From NCBI GenBank assembly GCA_963811805.1, contig CAWESU010000001.1, forward strand, positions 1,054,001 to 1,118,000: a DNA stretch of 64,000 nt. The letters are read 5' to 3'. Both the position numbers and the translations under genes were made by a program. The notes beneath the pieces are model-generated. The model was given only the letters and a program-made list of their open reading frames with translations, did not search any database and was not told where the DNA came from. Position 1 is the stretch's first letter. The number at the start of each line of letters is the position of its first letter. Shown in pieces: positions 9,835 to 18,042 of this stretch. Source of the stretch: DAHUXN01 sp963811805. GTDB lineage: Bacteria > Acidobacteriota > Terriglobia > Acidiferrales > UBA7541.

Positions 9835-11706
9835 TCAGCCAGCGGCGCGCACGGCTTCGACAATGTCCCGCGCGGAAATTCCGAAGGCGTCGAGCAGTTC
9901 GTCGGCCTTTCCCGAATGCGGCAAGCCGTTTACGGCCAGCTTGCGAAAGCGCGCAGGTGGCGCGCCAACTTCTGCGAGAGCCGAGACGACGGTTTCGCCG
10001 ATCCCCCCTTCGGGATAGTGGTCTTCAACGGTGATCAAGAAATTGCTGCAAGCCTTGAGTTGTGCGGCGAGTTGCGCGCCTTCGATGGGCTTCACGCAGT
10101 ACAAATCGAGCACCCGCACAGGAGTGTTTTCGGACTTCAGTTGTTCATAGGCCTTAAGCGCCTCATGCACCGTGATGCCGGCGGCGACGATCAGCGCAAC
10201 ATCCTTGGCGCTCTGACGAAGAACGTGAAAGCCGGGCACCGGAAACTTTTCGTTCGCGGAATAAAGAAGCGCCGTCTTGGGCCGCGACGTACGGATGTAG
10301 GTGATGCCCGGCAACCGCGCAGCTTGCTCAGTGACGCGTTCCGCCGAGTAAGCGTCCGACGGATACAGAATGACGGAACTATGCACGGCGCGAAACGCCG
10401 CGATATCTTCAAGAGCCATCTGCGAGGGGCCGTCTTCTCCGATCGAAATGCCGCAGTGCGAGCCGCACAGCTTAATGGAGCTGCGGCTGATCGCGGCCAT
10501 GCGCACCTGGTCGTACGCACGGGACATGAAACAGGCGAACGTAGATAGAAACGGAACTTTGCCGCGCGCCGCCAGCCCCACTCCAACACTGATCATGTTC
10601 TGTTCCGCAATGTAGGCCTGATAGAAGCGATCCGGATAGGCATCGCCGAAAATTTCCGCGAATGTGGAATTCTTCACATCGCCATCGAGAGCCACAATCT
10701 GCGGATTCACCGCGCCGATTCTCTTAAGCGCGTTGCCGTAGGCTTCGCGGGTGGCAACTGTCGCGTCCTGCTTGTAGCTCGGCGCTGGCGGCTCCGGAAA
10801 ATCGGGAGGCTCGGGCAAGTTCGTGCGCGCGTACGAACGGCCGGGATCCGCGGGAATATCGATCGCGCCTCCCATTTCAGCAACCGCTTTCGCGAGCTGC
10901 TCCTTCGAAAGCGCCTTGCCGTGCCAGCCGTCTTTATCCGCAAGAAAACTCACGCCGTGACCCTTGATCGTCTCCGCGACAATTGCCTGCGGGCGGCCTT
11001 TTGCCAGCTTCGCACGGTCCAGCGCCGCGACGATCGCTTCCACATCATGGCCATCGATCACTTGCACGTCCCAACCTTCCGACTCAAACTTTTTGCGGTA
11101 GACTTCCATATCGTGCTTGTACATGGTGCGTTCGCTCTGGCCAAGCGCGTTGATATCCGCAACCGCGATTAAACTATCGATCCCGTAGTGGCCCGCAAAT
11201 TCCGCACCTTCCCACACGCTGCCTTCCGCAAGTTCGCCATCGCCAAGAAGCACATAGACGCGCGTATCCAGCTTGTTCATTTTCGCGCCAATCGCAAGAC
11301 CGATGCCGACAGACAATCCCTGTCCCAATGAGCCAGTCGCTGCGTCCACGCCGGGGACCCGCGGCGTCGGATGACCCTCGAGCTCGCTCGAAAATTCCCG
11401 CAACGTCATCACACGCGACAGAGGAAAGACGCTCGCCTCGGCCAGCGCCGCGTAAAGCAAAGGAGCCGCGTGGCCCTTCGAGAGCACGAAGCGATCGCTT
11501 TCCGGCCCGTTGGGATTGCGCGGATCGAATTTCATGGCGTGAAAGAAAATCGAGGAAACGAGTTCCGCGGCTGAAAGGCATGACGTCGGATGACCCGAAC
11601 CGGCCGCGGTGGTAGACATCATCGAAATTATTCCCAGACGGCGTGCTTTCTCGCGAATTCTATCGATGGCGGATGACGACGGTGTGGCTTGCGGCGTTGC
11701 ACTCAT
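9835..11706 (-). CDS. tkt: Transketolase, animal-type
   Basis: 623 residues, the length of animal transketolase and shorter than the ~660 of E. coli TktA. It moves two-carbon units between ketose and aldose phosphates with thiamine diphosphate in the pentose-phosphate pathway. Visible: TTAAGSGHPTSCLSAAEL, GDGELAEGSVWEGAEFA followed by ADINALGQS (ThDP/metal binding), DGWHGK, ALDGDVKNSTFAEIF, IAEQNMISVGVGLA (catalytic Glu), GSHCGISIGEDGPSQMALED and VEDHYPEGGIGE. From memory these blocks match human TKT unusually well. Starts with ATG at 11706; downstream is the histidine kinase gene. Confidence 0.93.
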   Translation of the reverse strand: MSATPQATPSSSAIDRIREKARRLGIISMMSTTAAGSGHPTSCLSAAELVSSIFFHAMKFDPRNPNGPESDRFVLSKGHAAPLLYAALAEASVFPLSRVMTLREFSSELEGHPTPRVPGVDAATGSLGQGLSVGIGLAIGAKMNKLDTRVYVLLGDGELAEGSVWEGAEFAGHYGIDSLIAVADINALGQSERTMYKHDMEVYRKKFESEGWDVQVIDGHDVEAIVAALDRAKLAKGRPQAIVAETIKGHGVSFLADKDGWHGKALSKEQLAKAVAEMGGAIDIPADPGRSYARTNLPEPPDFPEPPAPSYKQDATVATREAYGNALKRIGAVNPQIVALDGDVKNSTFAEIFGDAYPDRFYQAYIAEQNMISVGVGLAARGKVPFLSTFACFMSRAYDQVRMAAISRSSIKLCGSHCGISIGEDGPSQMALEDIAAFRAVHSSVILYPSDAYSAERVTEQAARLPGITYIRTSRPKTALLYSANEKFPVPGFHVLRQSAKDVALIVAAGITVHEALKAYEQLKSENTPVRVLDLYCVKPIEGAQLAAQLKACSNFLITVEDHYPEGGIGETVVSALAEVGAPPARFRKLAVNGLPHSGKADELLDAFGISARDIVEAVRAAG

Positions 11707-11794
11707 GATTGCCCCCTGTTGTAAAACTCAATCTAATTCTACTCCGCTCGCCAGGGGATGGCCGAAATTTCAGGCTACAGGAAAACCCGTATTT

Positions 11795-13015
11795 TTAATG
11801 GCTCTCGCCGCCTCCGAACTTCACGCCGTGCGCTTCCGGCCCAACGGCGATCACCGCGGCTCCCACCATCAGCACAATCGCCGCAAAAATTCCCATGGCG
11901 TGCCCATAGGTCATTCGTTTGCCGAGGACGGCTTCGATCGAAGCGCTGAACGAGGCGATCAACACCCCAATTTGATACGCGAAGCCGGGGAAAAATCCGC
12001 GCAACGTGTCCGGAGAAAGCTCATTGATGTGCGCCGGGATCACTCCCCATGCGCCTTGCACCATGAACTGCATCAGAAACGCGCCAATCAAAATCACCGC
12101 GAAAGTCGGTGCGGCAATCCACGCGGGAATCAGCACCAGCGCAAGGACGATCGCGCCAATCATCGCCCGCCGCCGCCCACGCCGGTCCGAGTACAGCCCG
12201 ACCAGAACGCCTCCGGCAATCGCGCCCAGCATGGAAATGACGGTGATCAGCGCCGTCGTGCCCGGCTTATATCCGCGCTGATGCTGAAGAAACGTCGGAT
12301 AAAAGTCCTGCGTGCCATGGGAAATGAAGTTCATCATCGCCATCAGCAGCACCAGGTAAGCGAACCGTTTCCAGTTTCGCAAAATCGACGCAAAATAATC
12401 TCCCCAGTTGTGGTTGGCCGCGGCTGCCGTCCACGCCGTGCTCTCCTTCACCTTGAAACGGATGAAAAGAGTCAAAAGAGCTGGCAAGCCGCCGATGAAA
12501 AACATCGCTCGCCAGCCGAAGTGCGGAAACACGAGCCAGTATGCGACCGCGGCCAGCAGATATCCGAAGGCGTAGCCTTCCTGCAGCAAGCCTGAAAGAA
12601 TTCCGCGCCATTTTGCCGGCACGGATTCCAGCGCCAACGAAGCCCCCACGCCCCATTCGCCGCCCATGCCGATTCCGTAGAGCAGCCGCAGGACGATGAA
12701 AACGGCAAAACTAGGCGCAAACCCCGAGAGCACTTCGATAGCCGAGTAAAAAAGCACGTCGAGCATCAGCGGCAGTCGGCGTCCATAGCGGTCCGCGAGA
12801 AGCCCAAAGATAAACGCCCCCAGCGGGCGCGTGGCCAAGCTTGCGGTGATCGCGAGAGTGATTTCCGGGATGCTTTTGTGAAAATCCTTGGCCACCGGAG
12901 CTAGAACAAAGGTCAGGACAAAAAAATCGAAGGCGTCGAGCGTCCAGCCCAGAAAACAGGCGGCCACGGCGTTGCGTTGATTCGAGCGTTCGGCGGAAAG
13001 GTCCGTGGGCGGCAT
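11795..13015 (-). CDS. MFS transporter, metabolite:proton symporter type
   Basis: 406 residues with about 12 hydrophobic segments. N-terminal GWTLDAFDFFVLTFVL and the loop 2-3 signature GLLADRYGRRLPLM are typical of the sialate/carboxylate/aromatic-acid:H+ symporters; the repeated signature GLYSDRRGRRRAM lies between helices 8 and 9. RLLYGIGMGGEWGVG is the conserved helix-4 motif of this group. Substrate is not deducible; monocarboxylates or sialic-acid-like acids are usual. It is 88 bases upstream of transketolase on the same strand and could be co-transcribed with it. Confidence 0.85.
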   Translation of the reverse strand: MPPTDLSAERSNQRNAVAACFLGWTLDAFDFFVLTFVLAPVAKDFHKSIPEITLAITASLATRPLGAFIFGLLADRYGRRLPLMLDVLFYSAIEVLSGFAPSFAVFIVLRLLYGIGMGGEWGVGASLALESVPAKWRGILSGLLQEGYAFGYLLAAVAYWLVFPHFGWRAMFFIGGLPALLTLFIRFKVKESTAWTAAAANHNWGDYFASILRNWKRFAYLVLLMAMMNFISHGTQDFYPTFLQHQRGYKPGTTALITVISMLGAIAGGVLVGLYSDRRGRRRAMIGAIVLALVLIPAWIAAPTFAVILIGAFLMQFMVQGAWGVIPAHINELSPDTLRGFFPGFAYQIGVLIASFSASIEAVLGKRMTYGHAMGIFAAIVLMVGAAVIAVGPEAHGVKFGGGESH

Positions 13016-13063
13016 CGTTGGCCCGCGAATGTTAGGTCAATGGAAGCGTGAACGCAATGCGGG

Positions 13064-13582
13064 CTATTGCTTCCTCAGGCGGTCAAGTCCGGCGAAGAGA
13101 ACCACCGCAATACCGGCATTGATGAGCGACGCAATCAACAGATGGAACGTGAAGAAAGGCGCATGTTGCGTCAGAAGCAAGCGGATCATCAGCGCCAGCA
13201 AAACTTGGTGAACGTGAAAAAAGAGAAACATCAAGATAAAACGGCTGATGGGGTGCTCAGTGTCCAGACGCGCGCCGATGGACGAAGCGATATAGCCGAT
13301 GAACCCTTTCGCGATGCCATACAGCCCGATAGGCGTGTGGCTGATCCCGTCCTGCAGCAGGCCCACAACCGTGCCGAGCAAAAGGCCGGTGATCGAATTG
13401 CGCCGGCTGAGCCCGAAATAAACCACTGCCAGCAGCGGCAGCTCCAGAGTCTGAAATCGCGGGCTGAATCGGTTCAGGAATGCCTGCAGCACCAGAGACA
13501 GAAAGCAGATGCCCAGCACAGCGCCGGCATAGAATTTGTGAACTTCGATATGCTGCGACTCTGAGTCCATGCGAACAGTCAT
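13064..13582 (-). CDS. mreD: Rod shape-determining protein MreD
   Basis: 172 residues, nearly all membrane (about five helices: FYAGAVLGICFLSLVLQAFL, PLLAVVYFGLSRR, ITGLLLGTVVGLLQDGIS, GFIGYIASSIGARL, ILMFLFFHVHQVLLALMIRLLL). The QDGIS...GLYGIAKG stretch is typical of MreD. It is the third gene of mreBCD, 13 bases after mreC. MreD works with MreC in the inner membrane to hold the elongation machinery of the side wall. Confidence 0.9.
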   Translation of the reverse strand: MTVRMDSESQHIEVHKFYAGAVLGICFLSLVLQAFLNRFSPRFQTLELPLLAVVYFGLSRRNSITGLLLGTVVGLLQDGISHTPIGLYGIAKGFIGYIASSIGARLDTEHPISRFILMFLFFHVHQVLLALMIRLLLTQHAPFFTFHLLIASLINAGIAVVLFAGLDRLRKQ

Positions 13583-13595
13583 GATTCAGCAGGCC

Positions 13596-14570
13596 TCACT
13601 GAGGGATTCCGGGCCGGGCCGTTGCGGAGGCTTTTTTCGCCGGCGCCTCGCTGGGTTTCTTGGCGGCGCTCGCAAGCGCTGTCACTGTGGCCTGATCCTG
13701 AACCTCGGGGAATTTCTGCTGAGGCGAGGAGTTTGTTTCTGCCGGATGCGAATTGAGCGTCTTCTCGCCTAGCAGCACCAGCACCTCTTCGAGCCGGTCC
13801 AGATGAGCGGCGGGAGTGACCTCCACCGTTTGGAAAGGGAAGCCCGGTTTCGTCGAAGCAACCCATCCTATAGGCAGATTCTTCGGGAAGATTCGATCTT
13901 CGCCGGACGTGAGCACTTGCTCGCCCGTGGGGACTTTTTCCTCGGCGCTCACGTAATCCATCCACAGCAGTGGATCTCCGGTGCCTTTCACCACTCCGTG
14001 AGTGCGCGTCTCGGTCAGGAGCGCGCCCACTCCGCTTTCTCGGTCCGTAACCAGCAGAACTTGCGACGTATGCGCAAGGGCCTCCGATATCTTTCCCACC
14101 ACGCCGTCGGGAGTGATCACCGCCATGTTGCGTCGAATGCCGTCCTGCTCTCCTCGATTAATGAAGACGGTTAGGCTGGTGGAATCCGCATTGGCGCCGA
14201 TCACTTCCGCCGCGACCATGGGAATATCCGCGTTCTCCTGGCGAAAGCCAAGCAGCCGGGCGAGCCGCACCGCTTGCGCCGCCTGACCCTCCAACTGCTC
14301 ATTCTTCAGGCGCAGCTTCCCGACCTCCTCGGTCAGTTGGCGGTTCTCAACGCGTACGTCGCGCAAATCGACGTAGCCGAACCATACGCCATCGACCTTG
14401 GAAATCAGGAACGTGCCCGCGCGTTGGAGTGGCGTCAGCAAATCCGCCGACCAAACGCGGATCAGCCGCACGTCGCGGCCGCGCTTGATTTGGAACGCAA
14501 GGACCATAACCTGCGCCAGGATTACAGCGACCAGCAAAACTAACGGCCGATGGCGGGACGGGACATCCAT
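13596..14570 (-). CDS. mreC: Rod shape-determining protein MreC
   Basis: 324 residues: short cytoplasmic N-terminus, one membrane helix (PLVLLVAVILAQVMVLAF), coiled coil (DVRVENRQLTEEVGKLRLKN), then the two beta-domains of MreC with VIGANADSTSLTVFINRGEQDGI and MAVITPDGVVGKI. The last ~60 residues are an Ala/Pro/Lys-rich tail that looks disordered. MreC is the periplasmic scaffold that links MreB/MreD to PBP2, whose gene lies divergently at 18.0 kb. It is separated from mreB by ~126 bases and closely followed by mreD. Confidence 0.92.
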   Translation of the reverse strand: MDVPSRHRPLVLLVAVILAQVMVLAFQIKRGRDVRLIRVWSADLLTPLQRAGTFLISKVDGVWFGYVDLRDVRVENRQLTEEVGKLRLKNEQLEGQAAQAVRLARLLGFRQENADIPMVAAEVIGANADSTSLTVFINRGEQDGIRRNMAVITPDGVVGKISEALAHTSQVLLVTDRESGVGALLTETRTHGVVKGTGDPLLWMDYVSAEEKVPTGEQVLTSGEDRIFPKNLPIGWVASTKPGFPFQTVEVTPAAHLDRLEEVLVLLGEKTLNSHPAETNSSPQQKFPEVQDQATVTALASAAKKPSEAPAKKASATARPGIPQ

Positions 14571-14696
14571 AATCGTCTAGAGTTTGCAAGCCGGAAGCGG
14601 GGGGCTCGAAATTCCGCAACTCGGGGCCTCAAAACCCTCCTGGCGCACGCGGCCCGGCTCGAAACAAGCCAGCCAGGCGGCGATTCGCAATATGCC

Positions 14697-15734
14697 TCAG
14701 TCAATCGAGACCAGGCGAAGGAGCCTGAAATCGCTGAGCATTTTCCCGGTGCCCAGCACCACCGACGCGAGCGGATCATCGGCAATAGATACCGGCAAGC
14801 CGGTCTCTTCGCGTATGCGTTTGTCGAGATTCTTAATCAGCGCCCCGCCGCCGGTCAGCACGATGCCGCGGTCGCTGATGTCCGCGGAGAGTTCAGGCGG
14901 CGTACGTTCCAGCGCGACGCGAATCGCGTTCAATATCGTCGCAATACACTCGGAAAGCGCTTCGCGGATTTCGCTGTCGTCGATCGTCACTGTGCGCGGC
15001 ACGCCCTCGATCAAATTTCGGCCCTTCACTTCAAGCGTCAACGGTTTTTCCAGCGGATATGCGGAGCCGATCTCGATTTTGATTTGCTCCGCCGTGCGTT
15101 CGCCGACCAGCAGGTTGTACTTCCGCTTCAGGTAGTGCATCACCGATTCGTCCATCTCGTTTCCGGCCACGCGCACCGATCGCGAATAGACGATGCCGCT
15201 CATGGAGATGACCGCGATGTCCGTGGTGCCTCCGCCGATGTCCACCACCATGTTGCCGGAGGGCTCTTCGATCGGCAGGCCGGCGCCAATCGCTGCCGCC
15301 ATGGCCTGTTCCACCAGATAAACCTCGCTCGCTCGTGCGCGATAGGCGGAGTCCTGCACCGCGCGTTTCTCCACCGGCGTGATTTCGCTCGGCACGCCAA
15401 TCACGATGCGCGGATGCACCAACACGCGGCGGTTGTGAGCTTTTTGGATGAAGTACGTCAGCATCTTTTCCGTGACCTTGAAGTCGGCAATCACGCCGTC
15501 CTTCATGGGCTTGATCGCCACCACGTTGCCGGGCGTGCGTCCCAGCATTTCCTTGGCTTCTTTGCCCACGGCCACCACTTCGCCGTTGTTTTTGTTGATC
15601 GCCACGATGGAAGGCTCGTTCACCACGATGCCTTTGCCTTTGGCAAATACCAGCGTGTTGGCCGTCCCCAAGTCGATGGCCAGGTCGGACGAGAAAAGAC
15701 TGAACACCGACCTCATGGAATATCCGTTTTTCAT
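14697..15734 (-). CDS. mreB: Rod shape-determining protein MreB (bacterial actin)
   Basis: 345 residues. SSDLAIDLGTANTLVFAKGKG is phosphate-1 of the actin ATPase fold; MVVDIGGGTTDIAVISM is phosphate-2; GIVLTGGGALIKNLD is the adenosine motif. MreB filaments under the membrane direct side-wall synthesis. The ATG at 15734 is preceded by GAGGGGG and is used; a second ATG six codons in is the shorter N-terminus usual for MreB. First gene of mreBCD. Confidence 0.95.
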   Translation of the reverse strand: MKNGYSMRSVFSLFSSDLAIDLGTANTLVFAKGKGIVVNEPSIVAINKNNGEVVAVGKEAKEMLGRTPGNVVAIKPMKDGVIADFKVTEKMLTYFIQKAHNRRVLVHPRIVIGVPSEITPVEKRAVQDSAYRARASEVYLVEQAMAAAIGAGLPIEEPSGNMVVDIGGGTTDIAVISMSGIVYSRSVRVAGNEMDESVMHYLKRKYNLLVGERTAEQIKIEIGSAYPLEKPLTLEVKGRNLIEGVPRTVTIDDSEIREALSECIATILNAIRVALERTPPELSADISDRGIVLTGGGALIKNLDKRIREETGLPVSIADDPLASVVLGTGKMLSDFRLLRLVSID

Positions 15735-15808
15735 GAACCCCCTCGCGGCCTACAATTCCCCCACCCACCAACCACAATCCTAGAAAAATTGCTTAGGAAA
15801 CGAAAATC

Positions 15809-17086
15809 TTACGGAACGACTATCGGTATACGCTTCGTTGACGTTCCACCCCGGCGATCCTGTCCTGTGATGACGATCACGTGTGCGCCCGTTGTCATCG
15901 GCTCTGTAAAATAACGAAAGCGGCCGTCCGAACCGATGTCCGCCACGGCCTCGCCATCGATCAGCAGCGCCGAGCCCGGCTCGGTATGTCCGCTGATTTC
16001 CACAACCTTGCCGTGAAATTCCGGCGGGTCCACGTCGAGCAACATGGTCTGCTCTTTATCCTGTTCCACCAAAGTGAATTTGAAAGGATCCGCCGCTTCG
16101 CTCGAAGCGTCTTTGGCGTCGATCGCCTTTACGGTCCAAAAATACTCTCCTGGGTTCAGACCGGTTACTTCCACGGCGGTGTCCGTAGTCGTGCGATCGG
16201 CGAGCAGGCGCGTGAACATCATCGTGTCGCTGATTTTGAGCTCGTATTCGCTCGCGGTATCCACCGGCTGCCATTCGAAGCGAATTGACGTGTGCTTCGG
16301 GTCCGGAACGATGATCGGTTGCAGGTTCACAGGCTGCACCAGCCCCGGAGGCGCAAGAACATTGCTCTTCGTGATCGTGCCGCTCTGCGTGACGGATGCT
16401 CGCTGCCACTGCAATACTTGCACCTGCTGCCCATTGCTTTGCACATCAGCTGCGCCCGCCGCGACGGTAATCTGGCCCTGCTTGGTGGATGGATCCGTCG
16501 TTACGTCAGCATGGCTGTTCTCGTGCAACGACGCCACCGCATCTTCGAAAGAAACCTTTGCCGTTGATCCGGGCACTTGCCAACTGCCCGTCGTGAGGTC
16601 CACGGCGCCGGAGCTGATGTGCACGCCGACGCTCGAAGGGCTGTTCTGCGGCACAAAAATCTCTTCCACCGTGACCAGCGTCTGCGGATCCACCGTATAC
16701 GTTGTCCCATCCGCGAACGCCAGACGCGCCACGCCGTCAGGGCCGGTTTGAATCAAATCGCCTTTGTCGAGGGTCATCTGATAATCAGCGGTGATCCACT
16801 GCACGGAATTGGCCCTCTTTATCTGTACTTTTCCGTCAAGATTGACGAACCGCGCTCCGCGAACATCCGCCGACGCCGCGCTGGTGTCCTTGGGTTGCAG
16901 CGCTGAGGACACATGCCGGATCAACCCCGCGAAAGTATCTGGAAAAACCAGGTAGCTTCCTGCGGCCACAATGAGCAGCACCGCGAAGATGTAAAGCAGC
17001 ACGCTGCGGTACGTGACCGTGTGCCAGTACACCTCAACTTTATTGACCTTGGGGTGGGTCGCGGACGTGGTTTTTTCGGCTGTCAT
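15809..17086 (-). CDS. FecR-domain membrane protein with fibronectin-III-like region
   Basis: 425 residues. Cytoplasmic N-terminus of ~28 residues, one membrane helix (VLLYIFAVLLIVAAGSYLVF), then a FecR-type domain (GKVQIKRANSVQWITADYQMTLDKGDLIQTGPDGVARL, FADGTTYTVDPQTLVTVEE). Residues ~270-340 look like a fibronectin-III/two-beta-strand segment (IRFEWQPVDTASEYELKISD, GLNPGEYFWTVKAID), and the last ~80 resemble a bacterial Ig-like domain (EISGHTEPGSALLIDG). Its stop is 75 bases ahead of mreB, so read-through into mreBCD is likely and hints at an envelope role. No FecI-type sigma factor is nearby. Confidence 0.75.
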   Translation of the reverse strand: MTAEKTTSATHPKVNKVEVYWHTVTYRSVLLYIFAVLLIVAAGSYLVFPDTFAGLIRHVSSALQPKDTSAASADVRGARFVNLDGKVQIKRANSVQWITADYQMTLDKGDLIQTGPDGVARLAFADGTTYTVDPQTLVTVEEIFVPQNSPSSVGVHISSGAVDLTTGSWQVPGSTAKVSFEDAVASLHENSHADVTTDPSTKQGQITVAAGAADVQSNGQQVQVLQWQRASVTQSGTITKSNVLAPPGLVQPVNLQPIIVPDPKHTSIRFEWQPVDTASEYELKISDTMMFTRLLADRTTTDTAVEVTGLNPGEYFWTVKAIDAKDASSEAADPFKFTLVEQDKEQTMLLDVDPPEFHGKVVEISGHTEPGSALLIDGEAVADIGSDGRFRYFTEPMTTGAHVIVITGQDRRGGTSTKRIPIVVP

Positions 17087-17108
17087 GCGAAATTTCAGCT
17101 AATTTGCG

Positions 17109-17137
17109 AATCTAGCATACGGGTTGGGGCCTTTCAA
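17109..17137 (-). promoter_or_regulatory. Promoter for the FecR gene (and possibly mreBCD)
   Basis: Read leftward: TTGAAA (17137-17132), a 17-base spacer ending in TGC, then TAGATT (17114-17109), an extended -10. It ends ~22 bases before the ATG at 17086. Confidence 0.6.
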
Positions 17138-17255
17138 CACGACCTGGGACAAGTTGCTAAATCGCAAACCCTTGTCCGAAAGTACAGTTCGGCCATTTCT
17201 GTGCCACGCCGGATGAATCCTCCAGCAGCTGCGGGAGCCCCGAAATCGGTCACTC

Positions 17256-17777
17256 ATGTTACGATTGCCCGCGATGCCCAAACGCAAAAATGTCCACGAC
17301 GGCGAGACCGCCCGCGCGCTGTTGCGCCACACGCTGGCGACGCTCGCCTACCGCGCTGGCAAGACCTTTCGCGACACGCCGGCCGGCTTCGCGGAGTTCC
17401 GCGTATCCCCAACCTCGCGAACGCCCGGTCAAATTCTCGCGCATCTCAGTGACCTCATGGATTGGGCTGCCTCCATTGCGCGGGGAAAACAGAAATGGCA
17501 CCCCTCTGCGCCGCTTGCGTGGGAGGACGGTGTGAGCCGTCTCTTCACAGCTCTCGGAAAGCTGGATGAAGTCTTAGCAACCCGGCAGCCGCTTCCCGTT
17601 CCATGTGGCAAGCTTTTTCAGGGCGCTATTGCCGATGCGCTTACCCATGTGGGACAAATCGCGATGCTGCGGCGCATCGCCGGAGCGCCCGTCCGAGGAG
17701 AAAATTATTTCGTGGCCGACATCGCCATGGGACGCGTAGGCGCAAAACAATCTGCTCCCGTTCGTGAGTTCGACTAG
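17256..17777 (+). CDS. DinB-superfamily-like protein
   Basis: 173 residues, helical. The spacing of histidines (LLRHTLATLAYRAG near the N-terminus, GQILAHLSDLMDWA, ADALTHVGQIAMLRRIAGAP near the C-terminus) matches the four-helix DinB/YfiT fold with three metal-binding His. Members are metal-dependent thiol-transferase-like or stress proteins; the substrate here is unknown. Start at 17256 or at the ATG at 17274 (MPKRKNVHDG); no clear ribosome site decides. It is divergent from the FecR gene and lies upstream of PBP2. Confidence 0.65.
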   Translation: MLRLPAMPKRKNVHDGETARALLRHTLATLAYRAGKTFRDTPAGFAEFRVSPTSRTPGQILAHLSDLMDWAASIARGKQKWHPSAPLAWEDGVSRLFTALGKLDEVLATRQPLPVPCGKLFQGAIADALTHVGQIAMLRRIAGAPVRGENYFVADIAMGRVGAKQSAPVREFD

Positions 17778-18042
17778 CCCGAAAACTTACCGCTCCGCGT
17801 CGAATCGTCCCGCTCTTCCCCTCGTCTGACGTCACTGCCGAACTGTCCCATCGGACAGTGTAAATTTGCGCGCAGGAAGCTAATCGACAGGGCACCGCGG
17901 CTTGCATGGCAAAGACGCTAGTGCTACGGTGAACTTTACCTTTCTATCCGCCGAACTTAAAAGACAGCGCAGCTTTTCTCGGGCGGAAGCAAAAAAAGAG
18001 GTACGAGCGGGTTTCAGGACCCGTCGCGCGGCAGGAGTTTGC

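Noticed and set aside
14550..15914. Long plus-strand open frame opposite mreB (454 codons)
   Set aside because: Antisense shadow in GC-rich sequence: His/Arg-rich, no start signal, and the opposite strand is a certain mreB.
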